From Inia geoffrensis (taxonomy: Eukaryota > Chordata > Mammalia > Artiodactyla > Iniidae): a stretch of DNA of 64,000 bases. The DNA is taken from the NCBI GenBank assembly GCA_036417435.1, contig CM070912.1:26214055-26278054 (forward strand), written 5' to 3'. The notes beneath the pieces are model-generated. The model had not been told where the DNA came from, did not search any database, and worked only from the letters and a program-made list of their open reading frames with translations. A program made the position numbers and the translations under genes. Below are positions 22,431 through 33,370 of this stretch, in pieces. How positions within the stretch are numbered: the first letter of the stretch is position 1; each line of letters opens with the position of its first letter.

Positions 22431-23207
22431 GTGAGCACTACAGAGTGGGTTTTAATTAAATGACAGTAGTATTTGCCCATTTATTTTCATGTAAATGTGA
22501 GAAATGTAGTTGCAGTCAGGTGAAAACTGACCTGTGAGATAGAGAGATGGATTTATTGTAGAAAAGAAGAAAATAATTCATAAATTGCCCAGCAGTAACA
22601 CCTTGAATATTTTGCATCCTATTACTTATAATTTGTTTCTTATGCCTTTTGAAACTTATTTTAAAAACCGCAGCCAATGCCTGATTATTTTGGGCTTGAT
22701 TATCTAGTTATGGACTACTCAGCCCTTAATTTCTTGCTGTACAACATTGAAAACAGAGAGAAAGGAAATGACTTCTGCAGAGACTGAATCATCCTTGTGC
22801 CTCATATAGTATCTGGCACTTAGTATGTACTAAATAAAAAAATAAATCAGTTTAATCATTTTTTAGTAACTCCAGTTTTAGAAGTCTTGGGTAAGACCAA
22901 AGGTAAAAATAAGACTCTTTGAACAATGCTATTTTTTTTTCACTGTCACTATCTCTAGCCTTCTCACAACTGAGTTATGACTATGCCAGAGACATTAAAT
23001 GAAATGCTTAGAATGGTGTTGAATAGAACACACATTGATTCTTTTTCAGGATGATGTCAAGTATGACCTTAATTATTAGAAGAATAAAACTAAGTCCAAA
23101 ATACTTCAGTGTATATTATATGACCTGTGGGAGAAACAGAAGAGAGGATTTTAGCCATCAAGGAGTTTACAAACCTGTAAAGTCAGATTTAACTTGCATA
23201 TTAACAA
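22431..23207. other. Intergenic, no feature recognised
   Basis: AT-rich DNA without recognisable repeat, domain or splice structure. Confidence 0.4.
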
Positions 23208-23223
23208 CTTAAGAGAAACTTTA

Positions 23224-23341
23224 TTTATTTTTACATCTTTATTGGAGTATAATTGCTTTACAATGGTGTGTTAGTTTCTGATTTATAACAAAGTGAATCA
23301 GTTACATATACATATGTTCCCATATCTTTTCCCTCTTGCAT
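23224..23341 (-). mobile_element. Very short L1 3'-end insertion with 16-bp TSD
   Basis: Reverse complement of the L1 3' end ('tacatctttattggagtataattgctttac...gtgaatcagttacatatac'). Exact target duplication CTTAAGAGAAACTTTA at 23208-23223 and 23342-23357. A complete but severely 5'-truncated retrotransposition of about 118 bp. Confidence 0.92.
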
Positions 23342-26143
23342 CTTAAGAGAAACTTTAAAAGGGGGAGGGGGACGTATGACAATGAAAACACGATTACCCA
23401 AAACCAGTGGGATGCAGCAAAAGCAGTTCTAAGAGGGAAGTTTATAGCAACACAATCCTACCTCAAGAAACAAGAAACATCTCAAATAAAAAACCTAACC
23501 TTACACCTAAAGCAATTAGAGAAAGAAGAACAAAAAAACCCCCAAAGTTAGCAGAAGGAAAGAAATCATAAATATCAGATAAGAAATAAATGAAAAAGAA
23601 ATGAAGGAAACAGTAGCAAAGATCAATAAAACTAAAAGCTGGCTCTTTGAGAAGATAAACAAAATTGATAAATCATTAGCCAGACTCATCCAGAAAAAAA
23701 GGGAGAAGACTCAAATCAACAGAATTGGAAATGAAAAAGAAGAAGTAACAACTGATACTGCAGAAATACAAAGAATCATGAGCGATTACTACAAGCAACT
23801 ATATGCCAATAAAATGGACAACCTGGAAGAAATGGACACATTCTTAGAAAAGCACAACCTTCCGAGACTGAACCAGGAAGAAATAGAAAGTATAAACAGA
23901 CCAATCACAAGCACTGAAATTGAAACTGTGATTAAAAATCTTCCAACAAACAAAAGCCCAGGACCAGATGGCTTCACAGCCAAATTCTATCAAACATTTA
24001 GAGAAGAGCTAACACCTGTCCTTCTCAAACTCTTCCAAAATATAGCAGGGGGAGGAACACTCCCAAACTCATTCTACGAGGCCACCATCACCCTGATACC
24101 AAAACCAGACAAAGATGTCACAAAAAAAGAAAACTACAGACCAATATCACTGATGAACATAGATGCAAAAATCCTCAACAAAATACTAGCAAACAGAATC
24201 CAACAGGACATTAAAAGGATCATACACTATGATCAAGTGGGATTTATCCCAGGAATGCAAGGACTCTTCAATATATGCAATTCAATCAATGTGATAAACC
24301 ATATTAACAAACTGAAGGAGAAAAACCATATGATCATCTCAATAGATGCAGAAAAAACTTGCGACAAAATTCAACACCCATTTATGATAAAAACTCTCCA
24401 GAAAGTAGGCATAAAGGGAAATTTCCTCAACATAATACAGGCCATATATGAGAAACCCACAGCCAAAATCGTCCTTAATGGTGAAAAACTGAAAGCATTT
24501 CCACTAAGATCAAAAACAAGACAAGGTTGTCCACTCTCACCACTATTATTCAACACAGTTTTGGAAGTTTTAGCCACAGCAATCAGAGAAGAAAAAGAAA
24601 TAAAAGGAATCCAAATCAAAAAAGAAGAAGTAAAGCTGTCCCTGTTTGCAGATGACATGATACTATACATAGAGAATCCTAAAGATGCTACCAGAAAACT
24701 AGTGCTAATCAATGGATCAGGTAAAGTAGCAGGATACAAAATTAATGCACACAAATCTCTTGCATTCCTATACCCTAATGATGAAAAGTCTGAAAGAGAA
24801 ATTAAGGAAACACTCCCATTTACCACTGCAAAAAAAAGAATAAAATACCTAGGAATAAACCTACCTAAGGAGACAAAAGACCTGTATGCAGAAAACTAAA
24901 GACACTGATGAAAGAAATTAAAGATGACACAAACAGATGGAGAGATATACCATGTTCTTGGATTGGAAGAATCAACATTGTGAAAATGATTATACTATCC
25001 AAGGCAGTCTACAGATGCAGTGCAATCCCTATCAAGCTACCAACGGCATTTTTCACTGAACTAGAGCAAAAAATTTCACAATTTGTATGGAAACACAAAA
25101 GACCCTGAATAGCCAAAGCAATTTTGAAAAACGGAGCTGGAGGAATCAGGCTCCCAGACTTCAGACTATACTACAAAACTACAGTAATAAAGACAGTATG
25201 GTACTGGCACAAGAACAGAAATATAGATCAATGGAACAGGATAGAAAGCCCAGAGATAAACCCACACATATATGGTCACCTTATTTTTGATAAAGGAGGC
25301 AAGAATACACAATGGAGAAAAGAGCCTCTTCAATAAGTGGTGCTGGGAAAACTGGACAGCTACATGTAAAAGAATGAAATTAGAGCACTCCCTAACACCA
25401 TACACAAAAATAGAATGAAATTAGAGCACTCCCTAACACTATACAAAAAAATAAACTCAAAATGGATTAAAGACTTAAATGTGATGCCAGACACTATAAA
25501 ACACTTAGAGGAAAACATAGATCACTCTATGACATAAATCACAGCAAGATCCTTTTTGACCCACCTCCGAGAGAAATGGAAATGAAAACAAAAATAAACA
25601 AATGAGACCTAATGAAACTAAAAATCTTTTGCACAGCAAAGGAAACCATAAATAAGACGAAAAGACAACCCTCAGAATGGGAGAAAATATTTGCAAATGA
25701 AGCAACTGACAAAGGTTTAATCTCCAAAATTTACAAGTAGCTCATGCAGCTCAATATCAAAAAACCAACAACCCAATCCAAATATGGGCAGAAGATCTAA
25801 ATAGACATTTCTCCAAAGAAGATATACAGATTGCCAACAAACACATGAAAGGATGCTCAACATCACTGATCATTAGAGAAATGCAAATCAGTACTACAGT
25901 GAAGTATCACCTCACACCAGTCAGAATGGCCATCATCAAAAAATCTACAAACAGTAAATGCTGGAGAGGGTGTGGAGAAAAGGGAACCCTCTTGCACTGC
26001 TGGTGGGAATGTAAATTGATACAGCCACTATGGAGAACAGTATGGAGGTTCCTTAAAAAACTAAAAATAGAACTACCATATGTCCCAGCAATCCCACTAC
26101 TGGGCATATACCCAGAGAAAACCATAATTCAAAAAGAGTCACA

Positions 26144-26408
26144 GGGCTTCCCTGGTGGCGCAGTGGTTGAGAATCTGCCTGTTAATGCAGGGGACACGGG
26201 TTCAAGCCCTGGTCTGGGAAGATCCCACATGCCGCGGAGCAACTAGGCCTGTGAGCCACAACTACTGAGCCTGCGAGTCTGCAGCGTGTGCTCCACAACA
26301 AGAGAGGCTGCAATAGTGAGAGGCCCGCACACCGCGATGAAGAGTGGTCCCCGTTTGCCACAACTAGAGAAAGCCCTTGCACAGAAATGAAGACCCAATA
26401 CAGCCAAA

Positions 26409-26442
<34 letters not shown>

Positions 26443-26477
26443 AAGCCAAGCATTTGAAGCCCTTAAAAAAAAAAAAA
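26144..26477 (+). mobile_element. Long CHR SINE nested in L1 ORF2
   Basis: Full head and body, then a (TCAA)n stretch (26410-26438) and an A-tail. It interrupts the L1 between 'aaaaagagtcac' and 'agtcacgtaccac', so AGTCAC is repeated. Confidence 0.93.
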
Positions 26478-26753
26478 AGTCACGTACCACAATATTCATT
26501 GCTGCTCTATTTACAATAGCCAGGACATGGAAGCAACCTAAGTGTCCATCGACAGATGAACGGATAAAGAAGTTGTGGCACATATATACAATGGAATATT
26601 ACTCAGCCATAAAGAGAAACTAAATTGAGTTATTTGTAGTGAGGTGGATGGACCTAGAGACTGTCATGCAGAGTGAATTAAGTTAGAAAGAGAAAAATAA
26701 ACACCGTATGCTAACACATATATATATGGAATCAAAAAAATAAAATGGTTCTG

Positions 26754-26970
26754 GGGCTTCCCTGGTGGCGCAGTGGTTGAGAGTCCTCCTGCCGATGCAG
26801 GGGACACGGGTTCGTGCCCCGGTCTGGGAGGATCCCGCATGCCACGGAGCGGCTGGGCCCGTGAGCCATGGCCGCTGAGCCTGCACGTCCGAAGCCTGTG
26901 CTCCGCAACGGGAGAAGCCACAACAGTGGAGAGGCCTGCGTACCACCAAAAAAAAAAAAAAAAAAAAAAT
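26754..26970 (+). mobile_element. CHR SINE, young type, nested in L1 3'-UTR
   Basis: gggcttccctggtggcgcag to 'gcctgcgtacc' with a tail of about 22 A. Splits the L1 3'-UTR between 'aaatggttctg' and 'tgttctcaagagcc'. Confidence 0.93.
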
Positions 26971-27401
26971 GTTCTCAAGAGCCTAGGGGCAGGACAGGAA
27001 TAAGGACATAAAGACACACACCTACTAGAGAATGGACTTGAGGACATGGGGAGGGAGAAGGGTAACCTGGAACGAAGTGAGAGAGTGACATGGACATATA
27101 TACACTACCAAATGTAAAATAGATAGCTAGTGGGAAGCAGCCGCATAGCATAGGGAGATCAGCTCGTAGTTTGTGACCACCTAGAGGGGTGGGATAGGGA
27201 GGGTAGGAGGGAGACGCAAGAGGGAGGAGATATGGGGATATATGTATATGTATATGTATAGCTGATTCACTTTGTTATACAGCAGAAACTAACACACTAT
27301 TGTAAAGCAATTATACTCCAATAAAGATGTTAAAAAAAAATAAGGGTGGGACAAAAAAGGGAAGGTACAGAACAAGATGTGTAGTTTTCTACCATTTACT
27401 T

Positions 27402-27404
<3 letters not shown>

Positions 27405-27434
<30 letters not shown>
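27405..27434. repeat. (AC)n microsatellite
   Basis: Fifteen uninterrupted AC units. Confidence 0.95.
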
Positions 27435-27437
<3 letters not shown>

Positions 27438-27726
27438 CACACACTCATATAAATAAATATGCTGGGTTTTGCACAGACTTTCTGGATAAATATTCCAGAC
27501 ACTGATAACAATGATTGTTTCTGGGAAAGGGCCATCAAAGACTGGGGCATCATGGGTCGGAGGAAGACTTACTTTTCACTGTATAGCGTTTCGTACCATT
27601 TCACCTTTTCTTTGTTAACCACGTTCATGTAATAATTCTTTAAAAAGATTAAAATGTTCTGGTGGTGAGGGGAAAGTAAAATGCTACATTATCCTTTGTC
27701 AGCTCAAATTCAAATCTCTAAGATGA

Positions 27727-27727
<1 letters not shown>

Positions 27728-27779
<52 letters not shown>

Positions 27780-27970
27780 GGTACGCGGGCCTCTCACCGT
27801 TGTGGTCTCTCTCATTGCAGAGCACAGGCTCCGGACGCACAGGCTCAGTGGCCATGGCTGACAGGCCGAGCCGCTCCGCAGCATGCAGGATCTTCCCGGA
27901 CCGGGGCACGAACCCGTGTCCCCTGCATCGGCAGGTGGACTCTCAACCACTGTGCCAACAAGGAAGCCCA
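27728..27970 (-). mobile_element. CHR SINE, young type, minus strand, with (TA)n at its tail
   Basis: (TA)n at 27728-27750 and a T27 tract (27751-27777) precede 'gcggtacgcgggcctctcacc', and the SINE ends 'caaggaagccca'. TAAGATGATATAT at 27719-27731 and 27971-27983 is the TSD. Confidence 0.93.
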
Positions 27971-28308
27971 TAAGATGATATATTATTTAAGGAAACTGTT
28001 TACAGTGCAATGAAATGATAATTATACTGATTTGCTGAAAAGAGGGCTCATACTCAGGGCTATCAGATTTTAGTGTAGCCTCTGCCACTAACTAGCTGTA
28101 AGATCTTAGGCAAGGCACTTATGATTTTTATTTGTTTGTTTGGTGTGGGGGAACTAGACTAAATGGCCTTTGGGATTCTTAAAGTCAGCGGTCAATCATT
28201 AGCAGCCGATTAGTCCATATCTGTTTATTAGGTCCAAATTTATTATTGCTTAAAAACATTTATTATAATAGAAACAACCAAAATGTCCATCAATAGGAAA
28301 CAAGTCAG

Positions 28309-28535
28309 GGCTTCCCTGGTGGCCCAGTGGTTAAGAAACCACCTTCCAATGCAGGGGACACGGGTTCAATCACTGGTCAGGGAACTAAGATCCCACATGT
28401 TGCGGGGCAACTAAGCCTGCACACCTCAACTACTGAGCCCACGCATCACTAATGAGCCTGCTAGCCACAAGTAGAGAGAAGCCAGTGCACTGCAACTAAG
28501 ACCCGATGCAGCCAAAAACAAATAAATATTTATCC
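28309..28535 (+). mobile_element. CHR SINE
   Basis: gggcttccctggtggcccag, 'caatcactggtcagggaac', tail 'agccaaaaacaaataaat'. Confidence 0.9.
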
Positions 28536-28566
28536 CCCCTCACAAGAATAGTGAAAAAAAAAAAAA

Positions 28567-28683
28567 AAAGACTTCTCCAATGCAGGGGGCATGAGTTCAG
28601 TCCCTGGTTGGGGAAGTTCCTCATGCCCTGGGGTGTGGCCATAAATAAATAAATAAGAGAAAACACTGAATTAAAAAAAAAAA
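28567..28683 (+). mobile_element. CHR-type SINE fragment lacking its head
   Basis: 'gacttctccaatgcagggggcatgagttcagtccctgg...ggccataaataaataaat' with an A-rich tail. The first ~40 bp of the family are missing. Confidence 0.75.
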
Positions 28684-28709
28684 GAAAACAAGTTAAATTG
28701 ATTATGATA

Positions 28710-28832
28710 GGGACTTCCCTGGCAGTCCAGTGGTTAGGACTCGGTGCTTTCACTGCCATGGGCCTTGGTTCAATCCCTGGTCGGGAAACTGAGACCCCAC
28801 GAGCCGTGCGGCACCGCAATAATAATAAAAAA
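28710..28832 (+). mobile_element. Short CHR-type SINE with 15-bp TSD
   Basis: gggacttccctggcagtcc to 'gcaccgcaataataataaaa'. TSD AAATTGATTATGATA (28695-28709) and AAATTGATTATCATA (28833-28847). Confidence 0.93.
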
Positions 28833-28889
28833 AAATTGATTATCATACATCCACTCAATGGAATACTCTGTGTTCATAAAAAAGAATTA

Positions 28890-29065
28890 GGGGCTTCCCT
28901 GGTGGCCCAGTGGTTGAGAGTCCTCCTGCCGATGCAGGGGACATGGGTTCGTGCCCCGGTCTGGGAGGATCCCGCATGCCACGGAGCGGCTGGGCCCGTG
29001 GGCCATGGCCCCTGAGCCTGTGCTCCGCGGCGGGAGAAGCCACAACGGTGAGAGGCCCGTGTACT

Positions 29066-29103
<38 letters not shown>
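28890..29103 (+). mobile_element. CHR SINE, young type, A35 tail
   Basis: gggcttccctggtggcccag to 'gcccgtgtactgc' followed by about 35 A. Flanked by (G/A)AATTAG. Confidence 0.93.
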
Positions 29104-29105
<2 letters not shown>

Positions 29106-29200
29106 AGAAAGCTCTTTAATGCCCAAAATGGAAAGTTCTCCCAAATATATATTGAGTGAAAAAAGCAAGGTATTGAACAGTATGTGAAGAAAAACTAGAG

Positions 29201-30880
29201 GGACTTCCCTGACGGGCCAGTGGTTAAGACTCTGTGCTTCGAGGCGGCTAGCGCGAGGCTGTGGGGCGCTGAGCCGCGCATCCTGCCTTGCAACTGCCCA
29301 GGCTAGCGAACAATACAGTCAAGATGGCTAAAGGTGATCCCAAGAAACCAAAGGGCAAGATGTTTGCGTATGCCTTCTTTGTGCAGACGTGCAGAGAGGG
29401 CCATAAGAAGAAAACCCCGAGGTCCCTGTCAATTTTGCAGAATTTTCTAAGAAGTGCTCTGAGAGGTGGAAGACAATGTCCGGGAAAGAGAAGTCTAAAT
29501 TTGATGAAATGGCAAAGGCAGATAAAGTGCGCTATGAATGGGAAATGAAGGATTACGGACCAGCTAAGGGAGGCAAGAAGGACCCGAATGCCCCCAAGAG
29601 GCCACCGTCTGGATTTTTCCTGTTCTGTTCCGAATTCCGCCCCAAGATCAAATCTACAAACCCTGGCATCTCTATTGGAGATGTGGCAAAGAAGCTGGGC
29701 GAGATGTGGAATAACTTAAGTGACAGCGAGAAGCAGCCATACATCAACAAGGCAGCGAAGCTGAAGGAGAAACACGAGAAGGATGTCGCAGACTGTAGTC
29801 TAAAGGGAAGTTTGATGGCGCCAAGGGTCCTTCTAAAGTTGCCCTGAAAAAGGTGGAAGAGGAAGATGAAGAAGACGAGGATGAAGAAGAGGAGGAAGAG
29901 GAGGATGAATAAAAAAAACTGTTGATCTGTCTCCTCGTGAATACCTTAGAGTAGGGAGCTCCATGATTGACACACCTCTTGCCCTGAACGTATCTGTTGC
30001 CCTCATTAGGGTGAACTACCCAGTTGGATCATGATCGTATCGTAGTCTCTCAGAGTGCTCTAGCAATTGTCAGTGATTTACATGAAGTGGCCATGGGTGT
30101 CTGGAGCACCCGGAAACTGTATCAAAGTTGTACATGTTTCCAAACATTTTGAAAATGAAAAGGCTCTCCTGTTCTCCTCATTCTGTGCACTTTGCTGTTG
30201 GTGTGACAAGGCATTTAAAGATGTTTCTGGCATTTTCTTTTTTTTTTTTAATTTGTGAGGTGGTGTGTTAACTCTATGGTTATTGGCTAGGAATCCCGAG
30301 TTCTCAACTGTACATATCTATAGTTTGTAAAATGAACAAAGCAACCGAGACACACTCTTGACGCTCCTCACTTGGCGTGGCAGCTGTAGGGGCGATGCCT
30401 TCCGGAGGGGTCATAGTTCAGGGCGTGCACTGCGGGGCTGGACCTGTGGACACTGCAGTGGGCATGCATTTAGCTTCAGGTTGTCTTGTTTCTGTATATA
30501 GAGACATTGCATCCCACTGCCATTCTTAGCTGTGGAAAGGGTGGGTGGGTCAGCTGGCATGAGAAGTGTTTTGGATCCTTTTTAGTTGAAGTGCAGTAGT
30601 TTTAAACTTTTTTAAACAAACCATAGAACTCTTCATTGTCAGCAAAGCCAAGAGCCACTGCATTGATGAAAGTTCAAGAACCTTCTATACTAAACACAAT
30701 CTGCAACGTTCTGTTATTTTTATTTTTGTATCTTTAGAATGCTGAAATGTTTTTGAAGTTAAATAAACAGTATTACATTAAAAAAAAAAAAAAAAAAAAG
30801 ACTCTGTGCTTCCACTGCAGGGGAAGTGGGTTTGATCCCTGGTTGGGAAACTAAAATCCCACATGCCTCATGGCCCAGCC
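29201..30880 (+). mobile_element. CHR-type SINE interrupted by the HMGB3 retropseudogene
   Basis: Left piece 29201-29240 (gggacttccctgacgggcc...tgtgcttc). Right piece from 30798 (aagactctgtgcttccactgcaggggaag...ggcccagccaaaagg). The 15-bp overlap is the duplicated target of the inserted cDNA. Confidence 0.93.
29241..30797 (+). pseudogene. HMGB3: HMGB3 processed pseudogene
   Basis: An intronless cDNA copy of HMGB3, a two-HMG-box chromatin protein with an acidic tail. It includes 5'-UTR, start at 29324 ([13 protein letters not shown]), box B ([20 protein letters not shown] and on to MWNN), acidic tail to a TAA at 29910-29912, a long 3'-UTR, AATAAA at 30762-30767 and an A-tail. [20 protein letters not shown] and KSTNPG identify HMGB3, not HMGB1 or HMGB2. 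A lost A near 29411-29414 shifts the frame inside box A, and a second one-base loss near 29794-29802 shifts it before the acidic tail. It is flanked by the exact TSD AAGACTCTGTGCTTC (29226-29240, 30798-30812) at a TTAAGA site, as expected of L1-mediated retrotransposition. Box B alone remains open (29476-29847), but no full protein is possible. Confidence 0.96.
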
Positions 30881-30881
30881 A

Positions 30882-31070
30882 AAAGGAAGGAAGGAAGGAA
30901 GGAAGGAAGGAAGGAAGGAAGAAGAGAGAGAGAAAGAAGAAAGAAAGAAAGAAAGAAAGAAGGAAAGGAAGGAAGAAAGAAAGAAAAAAGAAAGGGAGGG
31001 AGGGAGGGAGGAAGGAAGGAAGGAAAGAAAGAAAGAGAAACTGCTCTCAGAAAAAAAAAAAAAAAAAAAG
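30882..31070. repeat. (GGAA)n/(GAAA)n compound microsatellite
   Basis: Purine-only tract in the SINE tail: GGAA units at 30883-30918, GAAA at 30935-30960, GGGA at 30994-31010, more GGAA/GAAA to 31035, then an A-tract. The open frames across it are low-complexity artefacts. Confidence 0.95.
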
Positions 31071-31231
31071 GACAGATTTAAGGGAACCAAGCTTGAGATT
31101 TAAAAAATTTGAAAAAAAACACTAGAAGGTACAGTATAAGCATGTTATATATATAAACGAATGTTATATAATGAATGTATTATATATATGTATTTGAATG
31201 AATGGATTTACAAGAAACTAATAACATTTTT

Positions 31232-31585
31232 TTAAATATATAAATTTATTTATTTATTTATTACTTTTTGGCTGTGTTGGGTCTTTGTTGCTGCACGTGG
31301 GCTTTCTCTAATTGCAGCTAGTGGGGGCTACTCTTTGTTGCAGTGCGCGGACTTCTCACTGCAGTGGCTTCTCGTTGTGGGGCACCGGCTCTAGGCACAT
31401 GGGCTTCAGTAGTTGTGACACATGGGCTCAGTAGTTGTGGCTCGTAGGCTCTAGAGCGCAGGCCCAGTAGTTGTGGCACACGGGCTTTGTTGCTCCCGGC
31501 ATGTGGGATCTTCCCAGACCAGGGCTCGACCCATGTCCCCTGCATTCGCAGGTGGATTCTTAACCACTGCACCATCAGGGAAGTC
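31232..31585 (-). mobile_element. Long CHR SINE, minus strand, 14-bp TSD
   Basis: Reverse tail 'tttatttatttattactttttggctg', end 'accatcagggaagtc'. Exact TSD CTAATAACATTTTT at 31218-31231 and 31586-31599. Confidence 0.95.
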
Positions 31586-31729
31586 CTAATAACATTTTTA
31601 ATGTCTATCAGTAGCACTGTGCTGAGGATTATAGAGAGACTTTACTCTGTGCTATTTTATGCTTTTTGGATTTTGTAATATGGAAATATATTACCCAAAG
31701 ATTTAAACTTTAAAAATCTGTTCATCCTA

Positions 31730-32420
31730 TATATTTATTTTTTTATATCACGTTTTTAATTGAAGTATAGTTGATGTATAATACTATATAAGTTACAGGT
31801 GTACAATATACTGATTCACAATTTTTAAGGTTATAATTCATTTAAAGTCGTTATAAAATATTGGCTATATTCCCTGTGTTGTATATTTTCTTGTAGCTTA
31901 TTTTATTTATTTTATTAAACATTTATTTATTTATTTGGTTGCACCGGGTCTTAGCTGCAGGAGGCAGGCTCCTTAGTTGTGGCTCCAGGCCTCCTTAGCT
32001 GTGGCATGTGAACTCTTAGTTGCGCTATGCATGTGGGATCTAGTTCCCTGACCAGGGATAGAACCCAGACACCCTGCATTGGGAGCGTGGAGTCCCATCT
32101 GCTGTGCCACCAGGGAAGTCCCCTGTAGCTTATTTTATACATAATAGTTTATACCTCTTAATCCCCTACACCCATCTTGCTCCTCCCTCCTTCCTTCTCC
32201 CCTCTGGTAACCACTAATTTGTTTTCTGTATCTGTGGGTCTGTTTCTTTTTTGTTAAATTCACTAGTTCGTTACATGTTTTAGATTCCACATATAAGTGA
32301 TATACAGTATTTGTCTTTGTCTGACTTATTTCACTTAGCACAATACCCTCCAAGTCCATCCATGTTGTTGCAAATGGCCAAATTTCATTCTTTTTTATGG
32401 CTGGGTAGTATAAAAACATT
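31730..32420 (-). mobile_element. L1 3' end (minus) split by a SINE
   Basis: 'ttgaagtatagttgatgtataat...ggctatattccctgtg' and, after the SINE, 'acacccatcttgctcc...tccatccatgttgttgcaaat', the reverse of an L1 3'-UTR and ORF2 end. Confidence 0.85.
31907..32123 (-). mobile_element. CHR SINE, minus strand, nested in L1, 15-bp TSD
   Basis: Exact TSD TGTAGCTTATTTTAT at 31892-31906 and 32124-32138. The SINE ends 'tgccaccagggaagtccc'. Confidence 0.95.
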
Positions 32421-33054
32421 TCTTTTGAAATGGGGGAAAAATAAACCAGACAGTGTTTTTATTTTATATTTATTGGTTGATTTATGTATTTATTTTTTAA
32501 GAATAACGAGATTTATTTTTCCTTCATGTCGAGGCCTGTGTGGAGTCCAGGCTGGTGGGCAGCTCTGCTCCAGGCAGCCGGTCATTTGGGGACCTTGTGT
32601 TTTTAAAATACATAAACATCTATATTTACTAAGATGATTAAAGTTATTTCTATCTTTCTTTCAAGGTGACTATCTGCTTCCTGCCATTGTGGTAGCACCT
32701 GAGGTTCACTAATCACAGTTCTTGAGAACCACCTCTATTTACCCAAGATAAAATCCAACCGTACAAATATTGATTAGCTACTGCAAGATAAGAGGCTCTT
32801 CCGTAGGTTCCTGAAACGTGCGTGTGGGCACACCCCCCAACAATGTCCTTTGCACTTACCTGGTCGCTTGTTCTGTACTACGTTTAAGTTGATTTTTCTC
32901 TGAGTTCCTAACTATAGTTCTTGTGTTATTAAAACAACTGTGCTTACCTGGTTCATTTTATATACAGAAGCTCAACTGTTGCAAATATTATTACTTAAAA
33001 ATAAATTGATAAATGTCATATAGTTTATAAATTGCTGGTTTAATCCAATTATTC

Positions 33055-33370
33055 TTTTTTAAAAATTGTGGTAAAATACACATAAAATTTACCACCTTAA
33101 CCATTTTTAAGTGTACAGTTCAGTAGTGTTAAGTACATTGACATTGTTGTACAGCCAACCTCCAGAACTCTTTTCATCTGAAACTCTGTACCCATTAAAC
33201 AACTACCGGTTCCCCACTCTCCCCAGCTTCTGGCAACCACCATTCTACTTTCTGTCTCTTTGAATTTGGTTCTCTGATATGAGAAATCTCATATAGGTGG
33301 ACTCATACAGTATATATCTTGTTGAAACTGGCTTATTTCTCTTAGCATAATGTCCTTCCCTTATTCTTTT
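33055..33370 (-). mobile_element. Old L1 3'-UTR fragment
   Basis: 'ttgtggtaaaatacacataaaatttacca...tctggcaaccaccattctac...cttagcataatgtcc' is the reverse of an L1M 3' end. A similar copy lies at 47390-47740. Confidence 0.8.

Larger units (their letters stand above)
23366..27341 (+). mobile_element. L1 retrotransposon, 5'-truncated, ORF2 degraded, two nested SINEs
   Basis: ORF2 begins mid-protein. 23601-24899 is open for 432 codons and carries the reverse transcriptase domain: [20 protein letters not shown], then the catalytic FADDMILY. A stop follows, with further ORF2 fragments at 24908-25108 ([12 protein letters not shown]), 25845-26130 ([28 protein letters not shown]) and 26485-26623 (TWKQPKCPSTDE...MEYYSAIKRN). 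The 3'-UTR runs to an A-tail at 27333-27341. SINEs interrupt at 26144-26477 and 26754-26970. The element lacks the 5'-UTR, ORF1 and endonuclease and carries stops and frameshifts, so it is not mobile. Confidence 0.95.

Noticed and set aside
30826..31125. Lys/Glu/Arg-rich open frames
   Set aside because: Artefact of the GGAA/GAAA microsatellite.
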